DNA of 64,000 nucleotides from contig NZ_PGGN01000008.1 of assembly GCF_003010935.1 (NCBI RefSeq), positions 1-64,000 of the forward strand, given 5' to 3'. Positions within the stretch are counted from its first letter, which is position 1. Each line of letters starts with the position of its first letter. Of the stretch, positions 54,786 through 63,210 are shown piece by piece. This stretch comes from Phyllobacterium endophyticum (GTDB taxonomy: Bacteria > Pseudomonadota > Alphaproteobacteria > Rhizobiales > Rhizobiaceae). Made by a program: the position numbers and the translations under genes. Below the pieces are notes generated by a model. That model ran no database searches. It saw nothing but the letters and a program-made list of their open reading frames with translations, and was not told the DNA's origin.

Positions 54786-55508
54786 TCACTTGTCTACGCC
54801 AACGGAATTCGCAAACCCAAAGGGTTCAAAGTGTTCGATAACTTTTCCCTTGAGCAGTTTGTCGACATCGAGAGCGCCATGGGCCGGGTCGGGAAGCAGA
54901 TCTCTCAGATTGCCCTCCGCCAGCGCATCGGCCTCGGCGCGATCACGTTCCAACGCCTTCATCAGAACCTCGCGGGCCAATAGCCGCGGCACCACCACCA
55001 CCCCGTCATCATCACCCACGACGATATCTCCCGGGATAACCACGATTCCCCCAATATGCACCGGGACATTGATCGATCCCGGCGTAGACTTTTGAGGAGC
55101 GCGGGGCGAAACACCCTGGCAAAACACGGGAAAACGATCCTTGCGGAGCGCCGCCACGTCCCGGATCGAACCGCTTGCGACCACGCCTACTCCGCCGCGG
55201 GCCAGCGCCTGCATCGCACTTCGATGCCCGAAGCACCCCGTATTATGATCGCCATCATCGATAATCAGTACATCTCCGGGCTGGAGCATGTGTACCGCCT
55301 TGTGGGTCATAATGTTATCACCAGGGAAACAGAGCACGGTGAAAGCTGAACCGACCATGCTTATGTTTTCGAATATCGGCCGGATGGTGGATTTCATCGC
55401 CCCATGACGGCCCATCGCGTCGCTCAACGTCGACGTCGCGACAGTTTTGAACTGCTCGATCAAATCGGACGGCGCCCGTTCAAAGCTGTGATAAATATGA
55501 CCATACAT
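54786..55508 (-). CDS. RraA-family aldolase/oxaloacetate decarboxylase (HMG/CHA-type)
   Basis: A 240-residue RraA-like protein with the metal-aldolase motifs: the GDNIMTHKAVHMLQPGDVLIIDDGDHNTG stretch, and GVGVVASGSIRDVAALRKDRFPVFCQG, where Arg-Asp coordinate the divalent metal and enol. Longer than RraA itself, it fits the 4-carboxy-4-hydroxy-2-oxoadipate or 4-hydroxy-4-methyl-2-oxoglutarate aldolases of protocatechuate/gallate pathways. It would yield pyruvate plus oxaloacetate or pyruvate. GAGGATATT precedes the ATG. Ten bases separate it from the HpaI-like gene. Confidence 0.88.
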   Translation of the reverse strand: MYGHIYHSFERAPSDLIEQFKTVATSTLSDAMGRHGAMKSTIRPIFENISMVGSAFTVLCFPGDNIMTHKAVHMLQPGDVLIIDDGDHNTGCFGHRSAMQALARGGVGVVASGSIRDVAALRKDRFPVFCQGVSPRAPQKSTPGSINVPVHIGGIVVIPGDIVVGDDDGVVVVPRLLAREVLMKALERDRAEADALAEGNLRDLLPDPAHGALDVDKLLKGKVIEHFEPFGFANSVGVDK

Positions 55509-55518
55509 CGCAATATCC

Positions 55519-56235
55519 TCAAATCCCGAAAGGTCGGTCTGTGTTCATGGCGGCGCGGACATTGCCGAGAAAATTTGTGGCTTCATTGCTGACGAACGAC
55601 TTAAGGTGAACGTTGATCCAGCGCAGACCGAGACGCCGATAATCCGCCACGGCATCAAGATCACCCTGAACATTCATGCCAGCGACCCGTCCCGATTTGG
55701 CGATGGTTTCAATAGCCGCTTCGACAGCGTTACGAACGCGAGGATGCCCTGGCTGACCCTTTAGGCCCATAGACTGGGCGAGGTCCACAGCGCCAATATA
55801 AAACACGTCTGCATCTATCGCAGCGAGCATTTGCTGCAGGTTGGAGAGTGCCTTTTTTGACTCGATCATAACGACCAGTAGTTTTTCCTTGTGATCGCCT
55901 TCCCATTGACTGATCCCCTCAATGATCGCCTTGGCTTCCGCCACGCTATCGACATGTGGGGTCTGGATGCCATCCACTCCGCAGCTAAGATAACGGTTTA
56001 TCAGGCCAGGCTCGTTGCTCCACGGTCTCACGACCGAGGCCATGCTGCAGCTTCTGGCCGCACGCGCAAGTTCCTCAACCGCCGCAAAATCCGTACTCGC
56101 ATGCTCACAATCGATAAAAACGGTATCGAATCCCAGCGTACCTATGAATTCGATCAGACGCGGCGTTGGAAAGTCCGGATTGCAGATCGCAACAGTCTCG
56201 CCCGCTCTCAGGCGTTCTTTAAGCCTGTGTTTCAT
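55519..56235 (-). CDS. HpcH/HpaI-family class II aldolase
   Basis: A 238-residue TIM-barrel aldolase. It shows LIEFIGTLGFDTVFIDCEHASTD (catalytic His), RPWSNEPGLINRYLSCGVDGIQTPHVDSVAEAKAI (conserved Arg and substrate loop) and VVMIESKKALSNL with the metal-binding Glu of MIE. The start is ATG 56235 with GGAGGTCAAAG before it; an open frame further upstream overlaps the neighbour. The second aldolase of this cluster, it likely splits or joins a 2-oxo acid and an aldehyde. It overlaps the dehydrogenase stop by ATGA. Confidence 0.9.
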   Translation of the reverse strand: MKHRLKERLRAGETVAICNPDFPTPRLIEFIGTLGFDTVFIDCEHASTDFAAVEELARAARSCSMASVVRPWSNEPGLINRYLSCGVDGIQTPHVDSVAEAKAIIEGISQWEGDHKEKLLVVMIESKKALSNLQQMLAAIDADVFYIGAVDLAQSMGLKGQPGHPRVRNAVEAAIETIAKSGRVAGMNVQGDLDAVADYRRLGLRWINVHLKSFVSNEATNFLGNVRAAMNTDRPFGI

Positions 56236-57161
56236 CCTTTGACCTCCGCAGCGCGAGGCGCCCCGCCGGCGATCACGAAACGGGCGAACTCGGTATGATC
56301 GGCATTGGAACCAGTCCAGGATTGTGCATCCTCCCACAGCCGCAAGCATGAATGGCCAAGTTCCGCGGGAACGTCGCAGGCCCGCGCCACCTCCATGGCC
56401 AGCTTCAGGTCTTTCACCATGAGATCAAGGGAAAAGCCGGAATTGTAGGCCCGGTTAAGGATGTACTGTTTAAACTTTTTCTCCGTGCTGTTGTTGCGCC
56501 CGGTGGATGCATTCAGCACGTCAACCAAAACATTACCATCTACCCCGAAACGCTCAGCTACGAGCAGCGCTTCCGCAGCCGCAGCAAGACCCGCCGCCGA
56601 CACATAATTGTTGAGAACCTTGACCGCATGACCGGAACCGAGAGGGCCGATATGGAAGCGGCGCCCCATTGCGGCGAGCAGCGGGTCGAAATGCTCAGCA
56701 AGCCTGGAGTCGCCTCCCACCATAATTGCAAGCGTAGCCGCAATCGCGCCCGGAACACCTCCTGAAACAGGGGCATCAAGCATCCCGATTTCCCGCTTTT
56801 GAAGTAAGCTGCCGAGTTCGCGCGTTCCGACGGGAGCAGACGAGCTCATATCGATGATGGCGGATCCAGACTTCAGGCCGCGCAGAAGATGATCGCCCTG
56901 CCCTTCGTCTCCCAAGGCAACACGTCGCACAATCCCTCCATCGGGGAGCATAAGCACGACGACATCGGAGCGTTCACCAAGTTCGGCAAGCGAGCCGACA
57001 TTGATGCATTTGCTGGAGACCGCGAATGCCTCTGCCTTTCCGGCATCGGTATCGTAGATGGCTAAGTTCCATCCTGCATTGACCATATGCCCGGCCATGG
57101 GCTGGCCCATATTGCCGATCCCGACAAAGCCGACCCTTGTTGCATTCTGTGAAGCGTTCAC
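56232..57161 (-). CDS. 3-hydroxyisobutyrate-dehydrogenase-like oxidoreductase
   Basis: A 309-residue beta-hydroxyacid dehydrogenase. The cofactor motif is VGFVGIGNMGQPMAGHMVNAG. The substrate motif is DAPVSGGVPGAIAATLAIMVGG. The catalytic Lys is in GSGHAVKVLNNYVSAAGLAAAAEAL. It starts at GTG 57161 behind GGGAGGAACGG. Members oxidise 3-hydroxyisobutyrate, tartronate semialdehyde, 2-hydroxymethylglutarate and similar compounds. Here a hydroxy-carboxylate is plausible. It is 28 bases behind the TcuA-like gene. Confidence 0.9.
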   Translation of the reverse strand: MNASQNATRVGFVGIGNMGQPMAGHMVNAGWNLAIYDTDAGKAEAFAVSSKCINVGSLAELGERSDVVVLMLPDGGIVRRVALGDEGQGDHLLRGLKSGSAIIDMSSSAPVGTRELGSLLQKREIGMLDAPVSGGVPGAIAATLAIMVGGDSRLAEHFDPLLAAMGRRFHIGPLGSGHAVKVLNNYVSAAGLAAAAEALLVAERFGVDGNVLVDVLNASTGRNNSTEKKFKQYILNRAYNSGFSLDLMVKDLKLAMEVARACDVPAELGHSCLRLWEDAQSWTGSNADHTEFARFVIAGGAPRAAEVKG

Positions 57162-57189
57162 GGCCGTTCCTCCCTGCAAACTTTTTGGC

Positions 57190-58728
57190 TCAAGCTTCGG
57201 CAGATGCCGCGGTGTGGATATTCGAAGATGCCTGCACCCTTGCCGCTTCAGCTGCACTTCGCCCGGCTATGCGCCCAAAAACCGCTCCACTCATCAATCC
57301 AGTTGCGCCCGGATAGTTGAAATAGAATAGTCCGCCTACCAGTTCACCGGCCACATAGAGTCCTGGGATGGGAGACTGATTGGTATCTATTGCCTGAGCA
57401 TCGGTTGAAATGCGCAGACCTCCGAATGTGAAGGTTATACCGCAGGTCACGGCATAGGCTTCGAACGGCGCCACTTCGATCGGATTGGCCCAATTGGATT
57501 TCGGCAACGGCAAGCCCTCTGTCTTGCGGCCGTCCTTGACCGTTGGATCGAACGGGACGTCACGGGTGACGGCGGCATTGAATTCACGTACTGTCTTCAG
57601 GAATTCGTCACGGTTGACGTCATCCATCTTGTCGGCCAGTTCCTCCAGGGTATTTCCCGTGACGCGAGTAACGCGCCGCGTGCTGTACTCTGGACGCAGT
57701 AGATGAACGACCGTCGAATCGAAAACCTGCCAGGCAAATTGTCCGGGCTGCTCCAGAATGACCCGGCCGTATTTCGCATAGGTGTAATTGCGGATGTCCG
57801 CACCCTCATCGAGAAAGCGCTTGCCGGTGGCGTTGACCATGATCGACCAAGGGTAGCTGTCGCGCTCATAATCCCCGGTTACGGCCTGATCGCCAAAATC
57901 TTCGGCATAACGCTCCCAGCCCACCGCATGGCAGCCCGACCAGTTACCCTTGGGCTGGACACCGATTTTAAGCGCCATTTCCAACCCGTCTCCGGTATTG
58001 AATTTACTGCCACGCACTTTAGCCAGATCCCAGCCTGGACCGAGATACTTGCTGCGCCATTCACTGTTTGCCTCGAAGCCTCCGCAGGCGAGCACGACGG
58101 ATTTTGCCGCAACCTCCTCTGTGACCCCATCAAACTTGACCACCACGCCTTCAACCCCGGCATCAGAACTGATCAGATCTCGCACCCAAGCATTGTAGCG
58201 TATTTCGATGCCCTTTTTTTCCGCGGCGAGATAAAGCGAATCGACGAGGCCCTGTCCGCCCCCCCAGGCTGCGAGTGTCGCACCGCCCCAGAATTTGAAG
58301 CGACCATCAACCTTGAAGGATTGCCTGCCAAATTGCGGATAAAATTTGACGCCCTGCTTTACCATCCAGTGCATGGTCTCATTGCTCTGACGCACCAGAA
58401 TCTCACACAGATCGGGGTCAGTGCGATTATGCGTTACCCGAGCCATATCGTCGAAGAAAAGGTCCTCCGTATAGCTACCGAAATCGCTATCCATTTCCGC
58501 AGGCGTCAGATCGGGAGACAGGGCGCGGATATCATCCGAGCCTTCATAGGCGAAACGCATCAGCCCTTCAGTATAAGAACTATTGCCGCCCCGTTCAGCC
58601 TTGGGCGCCCGCTCCAGAAGAAGCACGCTCACACCCTGCTCGCGCGCGGACAATGCCGCGCATAGAGCAGCGTTTCCACCGCCGACGACGACAACGTCAA
58701 AATGGCTTTTCTTCATCAACTGTTTCAT
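57190..58728 (-). CDS. FAD-dependent tricarballylate-dehydrogenase-like protein (TcuA family)
   Basis: A 512-residue flavoprotein of the fumarate-reductase/succinate-dehydrogenase fold. VVVVGGGNAALCAALSAREQGVSVLLLERAP binds FAD, GGNSSYTEGLMRFAY lies beyond it, and the C-terminal PIPGLYVAGELVGGLFYFNYPGATGLMSGAVFGRIAG closes the FAD site. No heme or signal peptide, so it is cytosolic like TcuA, which oxidises tricarballylate to cis-aconitate and passes electrons to TcuB. No tcuB gene is present. The start is ATG 58728 with AGGTGAGGAC before it. First gene of the cluster. Confidence 0.85.
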   Translation of the reverse strand: MKQLMKKSHFDVVVVGGGNAALCAALSAREQGVSVLLLERAPKAERGGNSSYTEGLMRFAYEGSDDIRALSPDLTPAEMDSDFGSYTEDLFFDDMARVTHNRTDPDLCEILVRQSNETMHWMVKQGVKFYPQFGRQSFKVDGRFKFWGGATLAAWGGGQGLVDSLYLAAEKKGIEIRYNAWVRDLISSDAGVEGVVVKFDGVTEEVAAKSVVLACGGFEANSEWRSKYLGPGWDLAKVRGSKFNTGDGLEMALKIGVQPKGNWSGCHAVGWERYAEDFGDQAVTGDYERDSYPWSIMVNATGKRFLDEGADIRNYTYAKYGRVILEQPGQFAWQVFDSTVVHLLRPEYSTRRVTRVTGNTLEELADKMDDVNRDEFLKTVREFNAAVTRDVPFDPTVKDGRKTEGLPLPKSNWANPIEVAPFEAYAVTCGITFTFGGLRISTDAQAIDTNQSPIPGLYVAGELVGGLFYFNYPGATGLMSGAVFGRIAGRSAAEAARVQASSNIHTAASAEA

Positions 58729-58782
58729 GTCCTCACCTGACTGACTTTTATATGAGGGCCTTCCTATCAAAATCGACGGTTC

Positions 58783-58815
58783 AGATATCAGACTATCTCG
58801 TGCTTCTGCTATTCC
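58783..58815. promoter_or_regulatory. palindromic element, copy A (probable operator of the cluster)
   Basis: It contains AGATA-TCAGAC-TATCT (58783-58798), a perfect 5-base inverted repeat with a 6-base centre, followed by CGTGCTTCTGCTATTCC. It is 55-87 bases upstream of the TcuA-like start codon. Almost the same stretch recurs at 59252. Two copies ahead of two related coding regions suggest a binding site of the cluster regulator, for which the CysB-like LysR is the candidate. Confidence 0.6.
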
Positions 58816-58967
58816 CGTATTGAATACTGATCACTGATTGGACAGTGATTCGACCGCCACACCTGGCCGTAATGCCGCCACTGATCCGACGCTTGGCTGC
58901 CGGGATGCGCGCCTATATGCAGGCCAAAAGTATGTACTGGCGCATTGACTACAGGCAGTACACCCGT

Positions 58968-59190
58968 TCAGCGGGCAGCTTTTCTTTTTTTGCGGTCGCT
59001 GGTCTCACCGGTATCGTTTGCCTGGGCAAGCACTTCCTCATTCACCTCTATAAGGTCCGACATGCGATAGAGAAAGAAAGCATGCTGATGCTGCTTCAAC
59101 CCCCGCCATAAGGGATGGTCAAGGCTACGGGCAGCACGGACTGCTGCATCGATATCAGCGGCGCGGCTTCCATTGTAACGAGCTCGCCTC
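58968..59190 (-). pseudogene. aldehyde dehydrogenase remnant
   Basis: The minus strand encodes ADIDAAVRAARSLDHPLW, then RGLKQHQHAFFLYRMSDLIE and VNEEVLAQANDTGETSDRKK before a stop at 58968. The order matches the N-terminal helix region of aldehyde dehydrogenases (DVDxAVxAARxAF..W..L...R...L..LADLIE.N.EELA). Nothing before or after belongs to the family, and upstream the phase is broken. It differs from the intact gene at 53289, so it is a relic of another copy. Confidence 0.65.
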
Positions 59191-59251
59191 GTCGTGCACG
59201 GCGTGACCTGACCTGCCGTTGCGGATGACCCCCATGCTAAATTATCGGTGT

Positions 59252-59284
59252 AGATATCAGATTATCTTCTACTGCTGCTATTCC
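59252..59284. promoter_or_regulatory. palindromic element, copy B
   Basis: AGATA-TCAGAT-TATCT (59252-59267) is followed by TCTACTGCTGCTATTCC, matching copy A at 58783 in most positions over about 33 bases and preserving the palindrome fully. It lies about 60 bases ahead of the aldehyde-dehydrogenase relic, in the position that copy A has relative to the TcuA-like gene. It was probably the control site of that lost gene. Confidence 0.6.
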
Positions 59285-59573
59285 GCCAAGGAATACCAGC
59301 AGGCTTGAATTGGCTGGAAATCTGCAGCTGGGGCGATTCAGCGCCCGGATCCATGCGGAAAATGTCACTATTTGGGGTATGACACCTGAGGCGGCAGGCG
59401 CCAAAGCCTCTTAAGTTGCCCTTAGAAGGCAACAGGAGCGCCTCTTGCCTGTGCGATTTGGGTTCATTGCAACATGGCTGCCCTTCCACTACTGCGGAAG
59501 TCCCTCGCTGCGACGACGCACTCTGGAAGAGCAGCCTACGAGCAGATTATATGATCAAGGACTGACGACTGGC

Positions 59574-59790
59574 ATGCCTGAAACAAGTCTTGGAGGAACA
59601 AAAACGCTATCGGCCTTTGCCCTGTTGACCTTCGGTGGATTTCTCGGTGCAGCCTGTCACATACCTTTGGCGTGGATGCTCGGCCCCCTTCTGGTAGCCT
59701 CTTGCCTGTCGATGAGTGGCATTGAATTGAATTGTAACCCCAACTTGTTGCGGTTGGGACAATTGACGATCGGCACTTCTGTTGGCCTGA
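59574..59790 (+). pseudogene. AbrB-family membrane protein, cut by transposon insertion
   Basis: From ATG 59574 the frame encodes KTLSAFALLTFGGFLGAACH, IPLAWMLGPLLVASCLSMSG, then LLRLGQLTIGTSVGL and meets the transposon at 59791; it runs on for six foreign codons to a stop at 59807. The pattern (PLAWMLGPLL, GQLTIGTSVGL) is the first repeat of AbrB-family (ammonia-monooxygenase-like) membrane proteins of about 350 residues. The remainder is not found to the right of the transposon. Confidence 0.75.
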
Positions 59791-59866
59791 TGTCGCTTTG
59801 TCTTTAATTCCGAGATTTGTCGCGTTTGGCGTCGCCGAACGTCATTCTTTGCCCTTAATGCGAGAT
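59791..59866 (+). repeat. transposon left end with two transposase-site-like repeats
   Basis: Site L1 (59791-59816) begins TGTCGCTTTGTCTTTAA and ends CGAGAT. Site L2 (59848-59866, TTTGCCCTTAATGCGAGAT) repeats the core 51 bases further in. L2 overlaps the last codons and stop of tniQ, so the coding sequence and the end are packed together. The core TTTGyC..TTAA..GAGAT is shared with the right-end sites. Confidence 0.75.
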
Positions 59867-60705
59867 GATGACCAGGTTCGTTCGATGGTATTTGATGTCG
59901 AGGCGTGGCGTCGGTTCTCAATCTGACGACCGATCCGGTCGACGGTTACGAGCAAGCGGTCTTCCTTTTGATAAGTCCGGAGCAACGCGACTCTGGCGGA
60001 GTCATCGATACGAGTAGCAAACAACGCCGCTTTGAGCAGTGGACGCTTCTGGACCACTGCAACCGCGGCGAGACAGAAGAGACGGATGTCCGGATTGAAG
60101 CTCTGCAGTGCCCAAGCTGGATCTCCGCTGACATTCTTTAGCGCCATCGCAAAGGTAACGCCCCGTATTGTCCGTCGAATTTGGCGGATGCTGTTCTGCA
60201 TTACCGCTTGCTCAAGCAGAACCGACCCAGTCCGTGCGTGCTGAAGCAATTTTTGAGGCAAGACGCCCTCGCCCAACTTGGGCAATGTCGATGTGAGCAT
60301 CGCCCCACAGATTTGACAGTCGAATGCCCAAGCTCGTCGCCAATGCTTGAGTGCGAGGCTGCGCAGCGTGCAGTTCGGACAGGTTTGGAATGGAAAAAGT
60401 GCGGTCAACGCGGCTTCGGTATCGTTCAATACGGGAAAGGTCAGCGACTGGATAAGTTCGGGAGTAACGCGCGCGGCAATGGCGATCTTTTCGGCTGCGC
60501 CTGCTTCGAGCCCGAAATCGAGGGAAACCGCATACCGCTCATCCACACCGACGTGCGCCAGAAGGTCGGCGAAATCGCAGTAATTGGCACACGCGAGCCG
60601 TGTGAGCCAGCCAGAAAGCAACTCATCTTCAATAGGCACGACAGTCTTTGGCAGCGGGCGCAGTTCAGGGGCCCGCCTGCTCCAGACGCCGTTGCACAGG
60701 CGCAT
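59842..60705 (-). CDS. tniQ: TniQ-family transposition protein
   Basis: A 287-residue TniQ/TnsD-like protein. VVPIEDELLSGWLTRLA is the typical N-terminus of TniQ. A zinc-ribbon follows: CPNCTLRSLALKHWRRAWAFDCQICG (CxxC and CxxC). It lacks the long C-terminal region of TnsD proteins that recognise fixed target sites. TniQ proteins link target DNA and the TniB ATPase. I place the start at ATG 60705, which overlaps the tniB stop by 41 bases; the frame further up has no match. Its C-terminus overlaps site L2. Confidence 0.85.
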   Translation of the reverse strand: MRLCNGVWSRRAPELRPLPKTVVPIEDELLSGWLTRLACANYCDFADLLAHVGVDERYAVSLDFGLEAGAAEKIAIAARVTPELIQSLTFPVLNDTEAALTALFPFQTCPNCTLRSLALKHWRRAWAFDCQICGAMLTSTLPKLGEGVLPQKLLQHARTGSVLLEQAVMQNSIRQIRRTIRGVTFAMALKNVSGDPAWALQSFNPDIRLFCLAAVAVVQKRPLLKAALFATRIDDSARVALLRTYQKEDRLLVTVDRIGRQIENRRHASTSNTIERTWSSSRIKGKE

Positions 60706-61546
60706 GACGCGACCAGACGGGAGACCATCTGGTGATCGCGCCATCGGTGATGCATTCCTCGCCCGAGCGGATGGCATCGATGGAAAGATCCTTGACCAAG
60801 GCGAAGATGCGCGATGTGATCCCACCGGTCAGCGCCAGCATCTGCTTTAGCGATTTTACCTTCAGATTGGACTTCTTTTCCAACGGCATGGCCGCGATGA
60901 GGGTCTGGATCATATCCGAGAATTCGGCGTCGTCGCGCCAGTTCGGCAGGTGATGCTCGTCGAGTCGTCGGGCAAGCTGGACATCGCCGCGGATGGCATC
61001 AACGGCTTCGCTGACCCCGAAACAGACCAGAGACGCCTCGAGTTCGTTGCTAAGATACCGCAAGACATTGAGGAAGCGTCGCTGCTCGCGATGCGTCCCG
61101 GCCAACAGGTTGTGGACTTCATCGATCATGATCATCCGCAAGCCGAGATCGCGCAGGAGGGCAATGACACGGACCTCGAGGGAGGCGACACTTTGTGCGC
61201 GTATACCTAGCGACGTCGCCGGCGCCCCGACGGCCCCGAGGACGTGCAGATAGAACCGTCGTTCATCAGGGGCAGGAGGCGCTTGCAACAATAGGAGCGG
61301 TGTGTGAGTTATGCCTGCCACTGGGTCATATTCCGGCGCGTACCTGCGCGACAGGTTGCGGGCGATCATCGTCTTGCCAATGCCGGAGGCACCATGAACT
61401 AGAAGACCAGGCATACGGGTTTGCCGTGGCGCTTCGATCAGGCTCTGCAATCTGTCTAGAACCTGCTCTGCGCGGGGAAAGCCCATCCAGATGTCCGACT
61501 GAATGAGGGCGATGCGACCGTCTTCCCCAGTTCCCTCTACCCTCAC
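60665..61546 (-). CDS. tniB: TniB-family AAA+ transposition ATPase
   Basis: A 293-residue ATPase of the TniB/TnsC group. Walker A is GLLVHGASGIGKTMIARNL, Walker B is LRMIMIDEVHNLLAGTHREQRRFLNVL, and the sensor region follows (LEASLVCFGVSEAVDAI). It starts at GTG 61546, one base behind the tniA stop. It forms ATP-dependent filaments on target DNA and recruits the transposase. The length and order are normal for the family. Confidence 0.92.
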   Translation of the reverse strand: MRVEGTGEDGRIALIQSDIWMGFPRAEQVLDRLQSLIEAPRQTRMPGLLVHGASGIGKTMIARNLSRRYAPEYDPVAGITHTPLLLLQAPPAPDERRFYLHVLGAVGAPATSLGIRAQSVASLEVRVIALLRDLGLRMIMIDEVHNLLAGTHREQRRFLNVLRYLSNELEASLVCFGVSEAVDAIRGDVQLARRLDEHHLPNWRDDAEFSDMIQTLIAAMPLEKKSNLKVKSLKQMLALTGGITSRIFALVKDLSIDAIRSGEECITDGAITRWSPVWSRHAPVQRRLEQAGP

Positions 61547-61547
61547 G

Positions 61548-63182
61548 TTACCATCTCTCCACCTTGAACAGCGGCCGCGATGTATCACCAGTGTCTACAG
61601 GGCGCAGCCCCTCGGATGGTGGATCGGCCTGAACTAAGCCCTTCAACGTGTTTCGTCTTTCGCGGGTTCGACGTTCGGCCTTGGTCAGTACCCGGCTTTC
61701 ATCTGCGATCTGGCGTTGCTGATTGATCAACTCGGCAAGCACCACCTCACTGGACCCTTTCTTGCCCAAGGCACGACCCTTCTGCATGGCCTCGCGATAC
61801 TCCCACAACGACACATGTGGGATTTCGAGGTTGCGGTATCGCGCTTCAACACAACGTCCGCCTTCCAACTCGACCCAGATCGCAGAGAGGTCACGGGGAT
61901 CGTACCGGACGGCCACCTTCCGATCCTTGCGACCGACGTGCCCTGCCAGGGCATCCGACCAATAGCGAATGTCGAACAGATGGATGCCGTCACGGCGAAC
62001 CTGGCGCTGCTCGCTTGGTAGGAAGCTCACCCGAAACGCATCCATGTCGAAGGGTATGTCACCGGACATCTCCCCGGACAGCGTCTCCCACTTGGCAACG
62101 GGCGTGCAGCCAAGGCTCGAGTGAATGCTGTTGTTATAGCGGCAGATTTCCAAGGCGAACCAGCTATCGAACTCACTTAAGGTCATCGTGGCCATGGCTT
62201 CAGCGTTATAGCTCCCTTTGGCCGCGACGGAGGATTGCGTTGTTCCCGGCAACAGGTGCACCGCCCCCATCATAGTGCCGATCAACCGCTCGATATGCCC
62301 CCCGAAATGCGGGCTCCCCGGCGGCCTGTACACAAGATCGATCCCCCATTCACCGCAAGCCGCCTGGAACACCCGGGATCGAAAATCGCGACCGTTGTCG
62401 ACATGGATACTGCGCGGTTTGCCCTGTGCGGGCCAAGGGACATTGCTGTCCAGCTGGGCCGGCAGTTCTGCCTTCGGTGCGACCGCCCGCGTCAAACAGA
62501 GCGCCACCGACAGGCGAGAGGGCGCCTCGAAGCTCACGTAGTAACCGGTCACCATGCGTGTGGCGATGTCGATAGCTAGTGTCACCCAGGGTCGGCCGAT
62601 GGGCTTACGCTCGAAACTGTCGACAAGGATGATGTCCGCAGGTGTATGGTCGATCTGCACAACATCAAGGGGACGGTCGGCCTGGTTCCTGCCCGGCACA
62701 GCCCCGAACCTCTGGCGCGCCGCCTTTGCGCCCTCTCTCGCCTTCATGATCTCGCGTTCATCCATCGCATCAAGCCGTCTCTGAACGGTCCGCCGCGTCG
62801 GCGTTTGCAACCCGCGTTCACCACAGGCAATGCGGATCTCCGTCACCACCCGCGACAAGCTCGGACGTTCCCGCCGCAAGTAGTAGCGGTGAAGGTGCTC
62901 ATCGATGACGGCCTCAACCTCGCTGGATATGACCGTTATGCCTGCACGGCGACCACGCTTCTGCGGTACCAACGCACTGGTCCGCCCACCGTCCTCGGCA
63001 AGGCGCCGTATCCAACGCCAGACCGTCGCCCTGCTAACGCCGAGTTCCCAAACCAGGTCGCGAATGCCACTTTCCAGACTGCCTGAGCCAGTGAGGTATG
63101 CTTGAACGAGTGGACGAAGAACTGCGGCCCTACGCGTGGCCTCAGCGCCAGTTGCACCCGCCTGGTCCCCTTCCCTCACCAT
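61548..63182 (-). CDS. tniA: TniA-family DDE transposase
   Basis: A 544-residue Mu/TnsB-type transposase. The N-terminal HTH (SLESGIRDLVWELGVSRATVWRWIRRL) binds the end repeats. The DDE core is complete: first Asp in DVVQIDHTPADIILVDS, second in SIHVDNGRDFRSR, Glu in SPHFGGHIERLIGTM. The C-terminal beta-barrel and a tail (KKGSSEVVLAELINQQRQIA) that contacts TniB follow. There is no TnsA-like nuclease, so transposition is by the replicative route unless the host provides one. It starts about 145 bases inside the right end. Confidence 0.93.
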   Translation of the reverse strand: MVREGDQAGATGAEATRRAAVLRPLVQAYLTGSGSLESGIRDLVWELGVSRATVWRWIRRLAEDGGRTSALVPQKRGRRAGITVISSEVEAVIDEHLHRYYLRRERPSLSRVVTEIRIACGERGLQTPTRRTVQRRLDAMDEREIMKAREGAKAARQRFGAVPGRNQADRPLDVVQIDHTPADIILVDSFERKPIGRPWVTLAIDIATRMVTGYYVSFEAPSRLSVALCLTRAVAPKAELPAQLDSNVPWPAQGKPRSIHVDNGRDFRSRVFQAACGEWGIDLVYRPPGSPHFGGHIERLIGTMMGAVHLLPGTTQSSVAAKGSYNAEAMATMTLSEFDSWFALEICRYNNSIHSSLGCTPVAKWETLSGEMSGDIPFDMDAFRVSFLPSEQRQVRRDGIHLFDIRYWSDALAGHVGRKDRKVAVRYDPRDLSAIWVELEGGRCVEARYRNLEIPHVSLWEYREAMQKGRALGKKGSSEVVLAELINQQRQIADESRVLTKAERRTRERRNTLKGLVQADPPSEGLRPVDTGDTSRPLFKVERW

Positions 63183-63210
63183 CCTAACCCATCGAATGCT
63201 TGTGCACGCT

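Larger units (their letters stand above)
58729..59251. other. promoter region of the polycarboxylate cluster plus decayed DNA
   Basis: The 54 bases upstream of the TcuA-like start lead into a palindromic element (58783-58815). Beyond it lies the reading-frame debris of an aldehyde dehydrogenase (58968-59190), then nothing until the second copy of the element at 59252. I see no intact gene. The cluster's promoter must lie close to the first copy. Confidence 0.5.

Noticed and set aside
57703-58665. Plus-strand frame of 320 codons opposite the TcuA-like gene
   Set aside because: The FAD-binding and C-terminal motifs clearly lie on the minus strand; the other frame has no family pattern.
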